This document shows, one piece after another, positions 35,121-44,876 of a DNA stretch of 64,000 bases. The first letter of the stretch is position 1. Each line of letters starts with the position of its first letter. This stretch comes from Citromicrobium bathyomarinum. GTDB lineage: Bacteria; Pseudomonadota; Alphaproteobacteria; Sphingomonadales; Sphingomonadaceae. A program made the translations under genes and the position numbers. The stretch covers positions 186,001 through 250,000 of the forward strand of contig NZ_JAINWL010000002.1 of assembly GCF_021021475.1 (NCBI RefSeq). Direction: 5' to 3'. The notes under the pieces are model-generated. The model was not told the origin of the DNA. It saw only the letters and a program-made list of their open reading frames with translations, and searched no databases.

Positions 35121-36110
35121 ATGCGGACCGAAGCCATCCTGCGCGCGCTTGGCGACACCACCCGGCTGCGGATCATGCGGCTGCTGGGCACGATAGAGCT
35201 TGCCGTGGGTGAGCTGTCGCAGGTGCTCCAGCAAAGCCAGCCGCGCGTCTCGCGCCATGCCTCTATCCTGTGTGATGCGGGGCTTGCCGTGCGTCGGCGG
35301 GAGGGAAGCTGGATCTATCTGCGCGCCGCGACCGAGGCCGCGCAGGGATCGCCGCTGACGGCGGCGGTGGCCCGGCTGCTCTCCATCGCGGAGCAGGAAG
35401 ACGCCGAATTCGCCGCGCAGTGCGAAGAGGATCGGGTCCAGCTCGCCGCGATTCGCAACGCCCGCGAGGACAAGGCCGCCGAATGGTTCGAAGCGCATGC
35501 CACAGAATGGGACGACCTGCGCCGCCGCCACAGCCCGGACGAAAAGGTCGAAGCCGCGCTGAACCGCGCGCTGGAGGGTGAGCCGCTGGGCGAACTGCTC
35601 GACATCGGCACCGGCACCGGGCGGATGGCGGAACTCTTCGTCGAAGGGGCATCGCGGATCGTCGCGCTCGACAAGAGCCTCGAGATGCTGCGGGTGGCGC
35701 GGGCCAAGCTGCAGCATCTGCCTGCGGAAAAGGTCGAGCTGGTGCAGGGCGATTTCCTCTCCCTGCCGTTCGACAGCGCGTCGTTCGACACGGTTCTGTT
35801 CCACCAGGTGCTGCACTATGCACCCGATCCGCTGGTGCCGCTGCGCGAAGCGGCGCGGGTGCTGCGGCCGGGCGGGCGGATCGCGATCGTCGATTTCGCC
35901 GCACACCAGCAGGAAGAACTGCGCGAACGTTTCCAGCATGCCCGCCTCGGCTTCGAAGACGGGCAGCTGGTCGGCGCTCTGGAGCAGACCGGCTTTGCGA
36001 GCGAACCTCCGCGCTCGCTCGAAGGCGACACGCTGGAGGTCAGAATCTGGGTCGCCCGGCGCATCGATGCGCTCGGCACCCGCGAAACCACACGAAAGGC
36101 GGCACGATGA
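35121..36110 (+). CDS. ArsR regulator fused to a SAM-dependent methyltransferase
   Basis: A 329-residue fusion. Residues 1-90 are an ArsR winged helix (ALGDTTRLRIMRLLG, LSQVLQQSQPRVSRHASIL, GSWIYLRAA). Residues about 130-310 are a class I methyltransferase with SAM motif I LLDIGTGTGRMAELF, VALDKSLEMLRVAR, and motif IV region FDTVLFHQVLHYAPDP. Its stop overlaps metF. The likely role is sensing SAM or S-adenosylhomocysteine through the methyltransferase domain and repressing metF-metH via the upstream palindrome. Sensing versus real methyl transfer cannot be decided from sequence. Confidence 0.88.
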   Translation: MRTEAILRALGDTTRLRIMRLLGTIELAVGELSQVLQQSQPRVSRHASILCDAGLAVRRREGSWIYLRAATEAAQGSPLTAAVARLLSIAEQEDAEFAAQCEEDRVQLAAIRNAREDKAAEWFEAHATEWDDLRRRHSPDEKVEAALNRALEGEPLGELLDIGTGTGRMAELFVEGASRIVALDKSLEMLRVARAKLQHLPAEKVELVQGDFLSLPFDSASFDTVLFHQVLHYAPDPLVPLREAARVLRPGGRIAIVDFAAHQQEELRERFQHARLGFEDGQLVGALEQTGFASEPPRSLEGDTLEVRIWVARRIDALGTRETTRKAAR

Positions 36111-37057
36111 CGGCCGGACCAGGCACCATGTTCGATCCCGCTCGCGAAGCAGATTATCCGACCACCCCGCCGCTGTTCAGCGGACTGCCGGGCGATATCG
36201 ACGTCAGCTTCGAATTCTTCCCGCCCAAGACCGAGAAGATGGAAGTATCGTTGTGGAATGCGATCGAGGAGCTGAAACCCCTCGATCCCCACTTCGTCTC
36301 GGTCACCTATGGTGCGGGTGGCTCGACGCGGGAGCGCACGCACAAGACGGTGGCGCGGATCATCGCCGAAGCGGGGCTGCCGGCCGCTGCGCACCTCACC
36401 TGCGTCAACGCTTCGAAGAAGGAAACGCAGCGGATTGCCGAGCACTACTGGGAAGCGGGCGTGCGCCACATCGTGGCGCTGCGCGGTGACATGCCGCGCG
36501 AGGACGGCACGCTCGGCCCGTTCGAACCGCATCCTGATGGCTACGCCAATGCCGAAGAGCTGGTGCGCGGGCTGAAAGAGGTCGCCGATTTCGAGATTTC
36601 GGTCAGCGCCTATCCCGAATGCCACCCCGACGCGCAGAGCCCGCAGGCGGAGATCGATTACCTGAAGCGCAAGATCGATGCGGGCGCGGACCGCGCGATC
36701 ACGCAGTTCTTCTTCTCGCCCGAAACATTCTTCGCGTTTCTGGAAAAGACCGACAAGGCGGGTATCGACGTGCCGATCGTGCCCGGCATCCTTCCGATCA
36801 CCAATGTCGCCAAGGCGCGCGAATTCGCCGGGCAGTGCGGCGCCGAAATTCCGCAGTGGATGGACAATCTTTTCGAAGGGCTCGACCAGCGCCCCGCCGC
36901 ACGGCAGCTGGTTTCGGCCACGATCGCTGCAGAAATGTGCCGTCGGCTCTACGCGGGCGGAATTCGCCACTATCATTTCTATACGCTCAACCGCGCCGAC
37001 CTCGCCTACGCGATCTGCCACCTGCTCGGCATGCGGCCCACGGAGAACCCAGCATGA
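36107..37057 (+). CDS. metF: 5,10-Methylenetetrahydrofolate reductase
   Basis: FAD enzyme making 5-methyl-THF for MetH. The 316-residue TIM barrel has VSFEFFPPKTEKME, SVTYGAGGSTRERTH, AAHLTCVNASKKE, RHIVALRGDMPRE and AITQFFFSPETFF. The start overlaps the ArsR-methyltransferase stop, and the end overlaps metH part 1 by four bases (ATGA). It feeds the methionine synthase directly downstream. Confidence 0.95.
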   Translation: MTAGPGTMFDPAREADYPTTPPLFSGLPGDIDVSFEFFPPKTEKMEVSLWNAIEELKPLDPHFVSVTYGAGGSTRERTHKTVARIIAEAGLPAAAHLTCVNASKKETQRIAEHYWEAGVRHIVALRGDMPREDGTLGPFEPHPDGYANAEELVRGLKEVADFEISVSAYPECHPDAQSPQAEIDYLKRKIDAGADRAITQFFFSPETFFAFLEKTDKAGIDVPIVPGILPITNVAKAREFAGQCGAEIPQWMDNLFEGLDQRPAARQLVSATIAAEMCRRLYAGGIRHYHFYTLNRADLAYAICHLLGMRPTENPA

Positions 37058-38103
37058 CCGACGCCCGCCAGACCTTGATGCAGGAAGCCGCCAAGCGCGT
37101 CCTCATATCCGATGGTGCGTTCGGGACGCAGATCCAGAACCGCAAGCTGACCGAGGCGGATTATGCGGGCGATCTAAACCTGCCCGCCGACCAGAAGGGC
37201 AATAACGACATCCTCGCGCTCACTCGCCCCGACGTGATCGCCGACATTACCCGCGCCTATCTGGATGCCGGGTCGGATATCGTTTCGACCAACACCTTCT
37301 CCGCCAACACGATCAGCCAAGCGGATTACAAGGCGGAAGACAAGGTCGACGCGATCAACGTCGAATCCGCCCGCATCGCGCGCGAACTGGCGGATGAATA
37401 CGCGGCGAAGGATGGCCGCCCGCGTTTCGTTGCCGGTGCAATCGGGCCGACCAACAAGACCCTGTCGCTCTCGCCCGATGTCGAGGACCCCGGCTATCGC
37501 GAGATCACCTTCGATCATCTGGTCGAAGTCTATCGGCAGCAGGCCGCCGGGCTGGTGAAGGGCGGTGCGGACTTCATCCTGATCGAGACCGTGTTCGACA
37601 CGCTCAACGCCAAGGCGGGCATCTTCGCGGTGAAGAAGCTGGAGCGCGAGCTTGGCCGCGAGGTGCCGATCATGATGAGCATGACGCTGACCGACCTTTC
37701 GGGCCGCAACCTGTCGGGCCACACGGTCGAGGCGTTCTGGCACTCGGTTCGCCATGCCAGCCCGGTGACGATCGGGCTCAATTGCAGCTTCGGTGCGGAA
37801 CAACTGCGCCCGCATGTGCAATTGCTGGCCAAGCTCGCCGATACGCTGGTGATGGTCTATCCCAATGCCGGCCTGCCCAACGAGCTGGGCGAGTACGATG
37901 AAGCGCCAGACACCACCGCAGCGCTGGTGAAGGCGTGGGCGGACAAGGGCCAGGTCAACATCCTCGGCGGTTGCTGCGGCTCGACGCCTGAGCATATCGC
38001 CGCGATGGCAAAGGCGGTCGTCGGGCTTCCCCCGCGCGAACTGCCCGAGCCGCCCACCGTCATGCGCCTCGCCGGGCTCGAACCCTTCGAGATCGCTGCA
38101 TGA
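37054..38103 (+). CDS. metH: Methionine synthase, homocysteine-binding module (split MetH part 1)
   Basis: The N-terminal zinc/homocysteine domain of cobalamin-dependent methionine synthase as a separate 349-residue protein: [45 protein letters not shown]. Zinc cysteines are in [13 protein letters not shown] and [14 protein letters not shown]. With part 2 (879 residues) the total, 1228, is close to a one-piece MetH, so the gene is divided exactly at a module boundary. It is translationally coupled to metF and to the following acetyltransferase. Confidence 0.93.
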   Translation: MTDARQTLMQEAAKRVLISDGAFGTQIQNRKLTEADYAGDLNLPADQKGNNDILALTRPDVIADITRAYLDAGSDIVSTNTFSANTISQADYKAEDKVDAINVESARIARELADEYAAKDGRPRFVAGAIGPTNKTLSLSPDVEDPGYREITFDHLVEVYRQQAAGLVKGGADFILIETVFDTLNAKAGIFAVKKLERELGREVPIMMSMTLTDLSGRNLSGHTVEAFWHSVRHASPVTIGLNCSFGAEQLRPHVQLLAKLADTLVMVYPNAGLPNELGEYDEAPDTTAALVKAWADKGQVNILGGCCGSTPEHIAAMAKAVVGLPPRELPEPPTVMRLAGLEPFEIAA

Positions 38104-38627
38104 GCGATGCCGCGTTGGAACGTGTGGTGGTGCGAGAGGCCGACGGCGAGGATGCCGGGCGGCTGGCGCTGGTGTCCGACGCGACCTTCCTCGAAACCTT
38201 TGCCGGAATGATTTCGGGCGACGCGCTCGTCACCCATTGCCAGAAGCGCCACGCGCCCGCCTATCTGAGCGGACTGCTCGAAGGCGGGGCGCGGGCCTGG
38301 CTGGCCGAGCTGGATTGCGCGCCGATCGGCTATGCCCTGCTCACCGCGCCCGAACTCGACGCCGCGCGCGAGGGGGATGTCGAGCTCAAGAAAATCTACG
38401 TTCTGTCACGCTTTCACGGCAGCGGGATCGCGGCCCGCCTGCTGGACGCCGCACTCGCCGGGGCGGCGGGCCATGCGCGCCTGCTGCTGGGCGTGAAGGA
38501 CGATAATCACCGCGCCATCGGATTCTACACCAAACAGGGATTTCGCCAGATCGGTACGCGTCGTTTCGATGTCGGCGGCACGCTGTACGACGATGTCGTT
38601 CTCGCCCGCGATCTGGACCGGACTTAA
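38100..38627 (+). CDS. GNAT family N-acetyltransferase inserted between the metH parts
   Basis: A 175-residue GNAT domain: [19 protein letters not shown], then [21 protein letters not shown] (acetyl-CoA loop) and [21 protein letters not shown]. Its start overlaps the stop of metH part 1 (ATGA), and part 2 begins three bases after its stop. It is therefore locked into the methionine operon. A role acting on the synthase, a spermidine-like amine or an amino acid is possible but unproven. Confidence 0.87.
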   Translation: MSDAALERVVVREADGEDAGRLALVSDATFLETFAGMISGDALVTHCQKRHAPAYLSGLLEGGARAWLAELDCAPIGYALLTAPELDAAREGDVELKKIYVLSRFHGSGIAARLLDAALAGAAGHARLLLGVKDDNHRAIGFYTKQGFRQIGTRRFDVGGTLYDDVVLARDLDRT

Positions 38628-38630
38628 ATC

Positions 38631-41270
38631 ATGACCGAGCAAAATATCGCCAACTTCGTCAATATCGGCGAGCGGACCAATGTGACCGGCTCCGCCCGGT
38701 TCAAGAAGCTGATTATGGACGGCGACTACGCGACCGCGGTCGAAGTCGCACGCCAGCAGGTCGAAAACGGCGCGCAGGTGATCGACGTCAACATGGACGA
38801 GGGCCTGCTCGACGCGGTTCACGCGATGACCACCTTCCTCAAGCTGATCGGTGCCGAGCCCGATATCGCGCGCGTGCCGGTGATGGTCGACAGCTCGAAG
38901 TGGCATGTGATCGAGGCGGGCCTGCAATGCGTCTCGGGTAAGCCGATCGTTAACTCGATCTCGATGAAGGAAGGCGAGGAGGAATTCCTGGCCCACGCGC
39001 GTCTGTGCATGGACTACGGCGCGGCCGCCGTGGTGATGGCCTTCGACGAGACCGGCCAGGCGGACACCAAGCAGCGCAAGGTCGAGATCTGCACACGCGC
39101 CTACAAGCTGCTGACCGGAATCGGCTTCCCGCCCGAAGACATCATCTTCGATCCCAATATCTTCGCGGTCGCGACGGGGATCGAGGAGCATGATCGCTAC
39201 GGGCTCGATTTCCTCGAAGCGGTGAAGGAGATCAAGGCCGCGTGCCCGCATGCCAAGACCAGCGGCGGGCTCTCCAACCTCTCCTTCAGCTTCCGCGGCA
39301 ACGAGGTCGTGCGCCGCGCGATGCACTCGGTCTTCCTCTACCACGCGATCCCTGCCGGGCTCGACATGGCTATCGTCAACGCGGGCCAGATCGACATCTA
39401 CGACCAGATCGACCCGACTTTGCGCGAAGCGTGCGAGGACGTGATCCTCAACCGCGATGTACCGGGCGAAGAGACCGCGACCGAGCGGCTGATCGCGCTC
39501 GCCGAAAGCTACAAGGGCAAAGACCAGAAGGCGGAGAAGGAAGCCGCCGAATGGCGCGGCTGGCCGGTCGAGAAGCGGCTGGAGCACGCGCTGGTCAAAG
39601 GCATCGACGCGCATATCGTCGACGATACCGAGGAAATGCGCGCCGCCACCGAAACGGCGGGCGGTCGCCCGATCGAGGTGATCGAAGGCCCGCTGATGGA
39701 CGGGATGAACGTGGTTGGCGACCTGTTCGGATCGGGCAAGATGTTCCTGCCGCAGGTGGTGAAGTCGGCGCGCGTGATGAAGAAGGCGGTCGCCCATCTG
39801 ATCCCCTATATCGAGGCGGAGAAGGACAAGCTTCCCGAGGCCGAGCAGAAGACCAAGGGCAAGATCGTGATGGCGACCGTGAAGGGCGACGTCCACGATA
39901 TCGGCAAGAACATCGTCGGCGTCGTGCTCCAGTGCAACGGCTACGACGTGATCGACTTGGGCGTGATGGTGCCGTGGAGCGACATCCTGAAGGCGGCGAA
40001 CGACAACAAGGCGGATATCATCGGTCTGTCGGGCCTGATCACCCCCTCGCTCGACGAGATGGTGACCGTCGCGGAGGAAATGCAGGGCGCTGAGATGTCG
40101 ATCCCGCTGCTGATCGGCGGGGCGACCACCAGCAAGGTGCACACCGCACTCAGGATCGATCCGGCCTATGAAGGCCCGGTGATCCACGTGCTCGACGCAA
40201 GCCGCGCGGTCGGGGTGGCGAGCCGCCTGCTGTCCGACACCCAGCGGGATGCCTTCGTCGACGATACGGCGAGCGAATATGTGAAGGTGCGCGAGGCGCG
40301 CGAGGGCAAGACCAAGAACCCGCTGTTCACGCTCGAGGAAGCGCGCGCCAACCACTATGATCCGTTCTATTCGGACAAGCCCGCGCCGCCGATGCGGCCG
40401 GGCCTGCACGTGTTCGACGACTGGTCGCTGGCGGACCTGCGCGAATATATCGACTGGACGCCGTTCTTCCGCGCGTGGGAACTGCACGGCAACTACCCGA
40501 AAATCCTCGACGACGAGGTGGTCGGCGAAACCGCGCGCACGCTGTTCGACGATGCCAACGCGATGCTCGACCGGATCATCGATGAGAAATGGCTGACCGC
40601 GCGCGGCGTGTGCGGCTTGTGGCCCTGCGCGCGCGATGGCGACGACATTACGGTCTATCTCGAGCGCAACGAAGAGCATGTTGTGCTCCCGATGCTCCGC
40701 CAGCAGATCAAGAAGAGCCGTGATCGCGCGAACATGTGCCTCGCCGACTTCATCGACCCTGCGGGCGACTGGATCGGCGGCTTCGCGGTCGGCATCCACG
40801 GGATCGACGAGCCTTCGCGCAAGTTCATCGCGGACAAGGACGACTATTCGGACATCCTGCTCAAGTCGCTCGCCGACCGTTTTGCCGAGGCTTTTGCAGA
40901 GCGGCTGCACAAGCATGTCCGCACCGATCTGTGGGGCTATGCGCCCGACGAACAGCTGACCAACGATGCGCTGATCAAGGAAGACTATCGCGGCATTCGC
41001 CCAGCGCCGGGCTATCCTGCGTGCCCCGACCACTCGCTCAAGCCGATGCTGTTCGAGTTGCTCGATGCCGAGGCCAATACCGGCCTGACGCTGACCGAGA
41101 ATTTCGCGATGTGGCCCACGGCGGCCGTCAGCGGATTCTATTTCGGCCACCCGGAAGCGGAGTATTTCGGGGTTGCGCGGATCGGCCGCGACCAGCTGGA
41201 AGACTATGCACAGCGCAGAGGCGTGGATATCGCGACCGCCGAACGCTGGCTGCGTCCCAATCTCGATTGA
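38631..41270 (+). CDS. metH: Methionine synthase, folate/cobalamin/reactivation modules (split MetH part 2)
   Basis: Transfers the methyl group from methyl-THF via cobalamin to homocysteine held by part 1. The 879 residues hold the pterin-binding barrel ([18 protein letters not shown] to about 290) and the cobalamin cap (about 330-400). The B12 Rossmann domain has the axial His in [14 protein letters not shown] and the SAM reactivation domain has [15 protein letters not shown]. All modules after the homocysteine domain are present. A glycine riboswitch follows, so the transcript probably ends there. Confidence 0.95.
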   Translation: MTEQNIANFVNIGERTNVTGSARFKKLIMDGDYATAVEVARQQVENGAQVIDVNMDEGLLDAVHAMTTFLKLIGAEPDIARVPVMVDSSKWHVIEAGLQCVSGKPIVNSISMKEGEEEFLAHARLCMDYGAAAVVMAFDETGQADTKQRKVEICTRAYKLLTGIGFPPEDIIFDPNIFAVATGIEEHDRYGLDFLEAVKEIKAACPHAKTSGGLSNLSFSFRGNEVVRRAMHSVFLYHAIPAGLDMAIVNAGQIDIYDQIDPTLREACEDVILNRDVPGEETATERLIALAESYKGKDQKAEKEAAEWRGWPVEKRLEHALVKGIDAHIVDDTEEMRAATETAGGRPIEVIEGPLMDGMNVVGDLFGSGKMFLPQVVKSARVMKKAVAHLIPYIEAEKDKLPEAEQKTKGKIVMATVKGDVHDIGKNIVGVVLQCNGYDVIDLGVMVPWSDILKAANDNKADIIGLSGLITPSLDEMVTVAEEMQGAEMSIPLLIGGATTSKVHTALRIDPAYEGPVIHVLDASRAVGVASRLLSDTQRDAFVDDTASEYVKVREAREGKTKNPLFTLEEARANHYDPFYSDKPAPPMRPGLHVFDDWSLADLREYIDWTPFFRAWELHGNYPKILDDEVVGETARTLFDDANAMLDRIIDEKWLTARGVCGLWPCARDGDDITVYLERNEEHVVLPMLRQQIKKSRDRANMCLADFIDPAGDWIGGFAVGIHGIDEPSRKFIADKDDYSDILLKSLADRFAEAFAERLHKHVRTDLWGYAPDEQLTNDALIKEDYRGIRPAPGYPACPDHSLKPMLFELLDAEANTGLTLTENFAMWPTAAVSGFYFGHPEAEYFGVARIGRDQLEDYAQRRGVDIATAERWLRPNLD

Positions 41271-41329
41271 CGCACCGCAGCAAATAAAGCACACCGCCAG
41301 TCGTTCTCCGCGGAAGCGATTCTGCGGCG

Positions 41330-41515
41330 GAGCGCGCGGGAGAGATCGTGGAGAGGCTCTGGCCGAACCGCGGCGCCGAAGGAGCAACCGCCCCGGAAAC
41401 TCTCAGGCAAGGCGAACCGCGCGCGCCGATTGGACACTCTGGAAAGCGTCTCTGGCACTGCCAGCGACCACCGAAGGGGTAAGCTCTCAGGTATTCCGAC
41501 AGAGGGGGCAGGCGG
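41330..41515 (+). ncRNA. Tandem glycine riboswitch upstream of gcvT
   Basis: Two consecutive aptamer-like segments show the conserved glycine riboswitch cores. The first has GGGAGAGATC, GCCGAAGGAGCAA, ACTCTCAGGCAA and GGACACTCTGGA (about 41338-41443). The second has CACCGAAGGGGTAAGCTCTC and CCGACAGAGGGGG (about 41446-41507). Two aptamers joined by a short linker in front of gcvT is the classic arrangement that turns on glycine cleavage when glycine is plentiful. The expression platform lies in the 50-60 bases before ATG 41563. Confidence 0.92.
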
Positions 41516-41562
41516 CAAGGATGCGCACCAACGCGCGTCTTCCCGCAGCTGTCGGATATTGA

Positions 41563-42696
41563 ATGATGAGCGAAGAAGAGACCGAGACCGCGCCGGAAAA
41601 GCTGGCTCTCGATGCGTGGCATCGTGCGCATGGCGCGCGCATGGTGCCCTTCGCGGGCTACGAAATGCCGATTCAGTACGAAGGGATCGTGGCCGAACAC
41701 GATTGGACCCGCGCGCATGCGGGCCTGTTCGACGTGTCGCACATGGGCCAGCTGACTCTCGAAGGCCCCGATGGAGACATTGCCGCGGCGGCAGAGGCGC
41801 TGGAAGCCCTCGTCCCCGGACTGGTCAGCAGCCTGAAGCCGGGCCGGATGCGCTATACGCTGCTGCTGGCCGAGGACGGCGGCATTCTCGACGATCTGAT
41901 GGTGACCAATACCGGGCAGCACGTCGCGCTGGTGGTCAACGGCGCATGCAAGTGGGACGACATCGCCTTTTTGCGTGAGCATTTGCCCGACGACATCACC
42001 CTGACCCACCACGAAGACCAGGCGCTGCTCGCGCTGCAGGGCCCTGAAGCGGTCGATGCGCTGGGCGAACTGGTCCCTGCCGCCGCCGAACTCGTGTTCA
42101 TGACCGCAGGGTTTTACGACTGGAACGGCGTGCCGCTGTGGATCAGCCGCGCGGGCTACACTGGGGAAGACGGGTTCGAGATTTCGGTGCCCGCCGATCA
42201 CGCGGAAAAGCTCGCCGCGGCGCTGGTCGACGACAAGCGGGTCAAACCAATCGGGCTGGGCGCACGCGATTCACTGCGTCTCGAAGCGGGCCTGCCGCTG
42301 TATGGTCACGACCTGACTGCGGAGATCGATCCGGTCACCGCTGAGCTGACCTTTGCGCTGAGCAAGAAGCGGCGCGAGGCGGGTGGCTACCACGGACATG
42401 CGCGGATCAGTGGCGCGCTGAGCGATGGTGCGGCGCAAAAGCGTGTCGGCCTCGTGCTCGACGGGCGCCTGCCCGCGCGCGAAGGTTCGGAGATTTTTGC
42501 GGGTGACACCCAGGTCGGTACCGTCACCAGCGGCGGCTTCTCGCCCACGCTCGGTCACCCGATCGCGATGGGCTACGTCGATGCTGCCCATGCCGAGATC
42601 GATACCGCGCTCGAAGTGCAGGTCCGGAACAAACGCCTGCCTGCGCGCGTCGCGAAAATGCCCTTTGTCCAACACCGCTATTTCCGGGGGAGCTAG
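41563..42696 (+). CDS. gcvT: Glycine cleavage system T protein (aminomethyltransferase)
   Basis: Transfers the methylene group from lipoyl-bound aminomethyl to THF, releasing ammonia. The 377 residues have MVPFAGYEMPIQYEGI, GLFDVSHMGQLTLEG, the folate-site Asp region RAGYTGEDGFEISVP, GLGARDSLRLEAGLPLYGHD and a C-terminal barrel (VGTVTSGGFSPTLGHPIAMG). Two in-frame ATGs open the gene (41563 and 41566). It leads gcvT-gcvH-lipoprotein-gcvPA-gcvPB under the riboswitch. Confidence 0.95.
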   Translation: MMSEEETETAPEKLALDAWHRAHGARMVPFAGYEMPIQYEGIVAEHDWTRAHAGLFDVSHMGQLTLEGPDGDIAAAAEALEALVPGLVSSLKPGRMRYTLLLAEDGGILDDLMVTNTGQHVALVVNGACKWDDIAFLREHLPDDITLTHHEDQALLALQGPEAVDALGELVPAAAELVFMTAGFYDWNGVPLWISRAGYTGEDGFEISVPADHAEKLAAALVDDKRVKPIGLGARDSLRLEAGLPLYGHDLTAEIDPVTAELTFALSKKRREAGGYHGHARISGALSDGAAQKRVGLVLDGRLPAREGSEIFAGDTQVGTVTSGGFSPTLGHPIAMGYVDAAHAEIDTALEVQVRNKRLPARVAKMPFVQHRYFRGS

Positions 42697-42699
42697 CAA

Positions 42700-43071
42700 A
42701 TGTCCCGTTACTACACCGAAGATCATGAGTGGATCGAAGTCGAAGGCGAAGCCGCGACGGTCGGCATCACCGACTATGCGCAGGAACAGCTGGGCGACAT
42801 CGTGTTCGTCGAACTGCCCGACGAAGGCGCTGAGCTTGAAAAGAGCAAGGACGCGGCCGTCGTCGAATCCGTGAAGGCGGCGAGCGATGTCTACGCGCCG
42901 ATCACCGGCACCGTGATCGAAGTGAACTCCGCGCTCGAAGAAGACCCCGCGCTGGTCAACTCCTCTCCCGAGGAAGACGGCTGGTTCTTCAAGCTGACCA
43001 TCGCCGACGAGAGCGAGCTCGAAGGCCTGATGGACGAAGCCGCCTACAAGAGTTTCGTCGAGGGTCTTTGA
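42700..43071 (+). CDS. gcvH: Glycine cleavage system H protein
   Basis: The lipoyl carrier that shuttles intermediates between P, T and L proteins. It has 123 residues with [20 protein letters not shown], the lipoylated Lys in [19 protein letters not shown], and the C-terminal [10 protein letters not shown]. It starts three bases after gcvT, and its stop overlaps the next start (TGATG). Confidence 0.97.
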   Translation: MSRYYTEDHEWIEVEGEAATVGITDYAQEQLGDIVFVELPDEGAELEKSKDAAVVESVKAASDVYAPITGTVIEVNSALEEDPALVNSSPEEDGWFFKLTIADESELEGLMDEAAYKSFVEGL

Positions 43072-43493
43072 TGCTGCGCGGCGTCACTCTTCTGGCGGGC
43101 GCCGCCTTGCTGAGTGGGTGTGCGTTTTCAGTCCCCAGCGATGCGATGTCCGTGGAAGAGGTCATTGCCAATATCGAGGCGTTCGATGGAAAGGACGTCA
43201 CTGTCCACGGATGGCTCGGCCGTTGCAGTGGGTATGACTGTGGCCTGTTCGTGTCGGTTGAAGACGCCGAGATGGTTGAGAATGGTGAGACCGGTTCAGA
43301 CGAGTGGCTGGCCGCGTTCGACCGAAGTTTACGTATTGGCGGAGGGAGTGCTTTCGATGCTCTCGCTAGCACAATGCAATTTCGTGAAGTCGTGATTGAG
43401 GGTCGGGCTAGCAGCGAGTGTTTCCAACCCAACACTTTCTGCTTCGATCGCGCGAGCGACATCGAGCCGAGTTCAATTCGTAGAGTTCTATAA
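43071..43493 (+). CDS. Hypothetical lipoprotein inside the gcv operon
   Basis: A 140-residue protein starting at ATG 43071, which overlaps the gcvH stop by one base. The signal peptide [20 protein letters not shown] ends in lipobox LLSGC, so it is probably a lipoprotein. The mature part (EVIANIEAFDGKDVTVHGWL, CSGYDCGLFVSVEDAEMVEN) looks like a small OB-like barrel with two Cys pairs. I do not recognise the family. Its base composition is visibly more AT-rich than gcvH and gcvPA on either side. The link to glycine cleavage is only positional. Confidence 0.72.
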   Translation: MLRGVTLLAGAALLSGCAFSVPSDAMSVEEVIANIEAFDGKDVTVHGWLGRCSGYDCGLFVSVEDAEMVENGETGSDEWLAAFDRSLRIGGGSAFDALASTMQFREVVIEGRASSECFQPNTFCFDRASDIEPSSIRRVL

Positions 43494-43508
43494 AGCGGAA
43501 GCTATACA

Positions 43509-44876
43509 ATGCGCTACCTCCCTCTGACCGATGCCGACCGTGGCGAAATGCTCGCGAAGGTCGGCGCGTCCAGCATCGACGACCTGTTCGTCGATGTGCC
43601 CGAACACGCTCGGCTCAAAGGCCCGATCGAGGGCCTGCCGATGCATGCCAGCGAGATGGCGGTGGAGCGGCACATGCGTGCGCTCTCCGGCAAGAACCTC
43701 GCGGCGGGCGATGCGCCCTTCTTCCTGGGTGCGGGGGCCTATCGCCACCATGTGCCCGCAAGCGTCGATCACATCATCCAGCGCGGCGAGTTCCTGACGG
43801 CCTACACGCCATATCAGCCTGAGATCGCGCAGGGCACGCTGCAGATGCTGTTCGAGTTCCAGACGCAGGTCGCGCGGCTCTATGGCTGCGCGGTCGCCAA
43901 TGCGTCGATGTACGATGGCTCGACCGCGTGCTGGGAAGCGATCGCGATGGCGGGGCGAATCGCGCGCGGCAGTCGCAAGAAGGTCGTCCTCTCGGGCGCG
44001 CTGCACCCGCATTACGCCGAGGTCGTGCGGACCATGGCGAAGTTCACCGAGGACGAGATCGCCGACGCGCAGCCGACCTTGCAGGGCTCGCCCGATCTCG
44101 ACGGGCTGATAGGCCGGATCGACGAGGATACTTCGTGCGTCGTCGTGCAGTACCCTGATATTCTCGGGCGTCTCTCCGACCTCGAAAAGATCAGCGAAGC
44201 CGCGCATGCCAAGGGCGCGCTGGTGATCGCTGTGAACCTTGAGCCGGTCGCGCTGGGCGCGGTGAAGTCGCCCGGCGAAATGGGCGCGGATATCGTCGTC
44301 GGCGAAGGTCAGTCGATTGGCGTCGGCCTCCAGTTCGGCGGGCCCTATCTGGGCCTGTTCGCGGTGCGCGACCCCAAGCATGTCCGCATGATGCCCGGCC
44401 GCCTGTGCGGCGAGACGCAGGATGCCGAGGGCAAACGCGGTTTCGTGCTGACGCTTTCGACGCGCGAGCAGCACATCCGGCGCGAGAAGGCGACCAGCAA
44501 TATCTGCACCAACAGCGGGCTGTGCGCGCTGGCGTTCAATGTCCACATGAGCCTGCTGGGGGAGAAGGGCCTGCGCCAGCTCGCGGCGGAGAACCACCGG
44601 CTTGCGTGCCTTGCAGCGGACAAGCTGGCGGCTGTGCCCGGCGTCACCGTGCTCAACGACAGCTTCTTCAACGAATTCACGCTCATGATCGGGCAGGATG
44701 CACGCAAGGTCGTCCGCAAGCTGGCCGATCAGGGCATCCTCGCGGGCGTCTCGCTCGGTCGGCTCTTCCCGGCCAATGATGCCCTGTCCGAAGGCCTGCT
44801 CGTCACGCTCACCGAAACCACCAGCGAGGAGGATATCGAGACCCTCTGCGCTGCCCTGAAGGAGGTGCTGGCATGA
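43509..44876 (+). CDS. gcvPA: Glycine dehydrogenase (decarboxylating) subunit 1
   Basis: The N-terminal half of the P protein in two-subunit systems. The 455 residues open with [20 protein letters not shown], with [53 protein letters not shown] and [20 protein letters not shown]. It begins 15 bases after the lipoprotein gene, and its stop overlaps the gcvPB start (ATGA). Confidence 0.95.
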   Translation: MRYLPLTDADRGEMLAKVGASSIDDLFVDVPEHARLKGPIEGLPMHASEMAVERHMRALSGKNLAAGDAPFFLGAGAYRHHVPASVDHIIQRGEFLTAYTPYQPEIAQGTLQMLFEFQTQVARLYGCAVANASMYDGSTACWEAIAMAGRIARGSRKKVVLSGALHPHYAEVVRTMAKFTEDEIADAQPTLQGSPDLDGLIGRIDEDTSCVVVQYPDILGRLSDLEKISEAAHAKGALVIAVNLEPVALGAVKSPGEMGADIVVGEGQSIGVGLQFGGPYLGLFAVRDPKHVRMMPGRLCGETQDAEGKRGFVLTLSTREQHIRREKATSNICTNSGLCALAFNVHMSLLGEKGLRQLAAENHRLACLAADKLAAVPGVTVLNDSFFNEFTLMIGQDARKVVRKLADQGILAGVSLGRLFPANDALSEGLLVTLTETTSEEDIETLCAALKEVLA

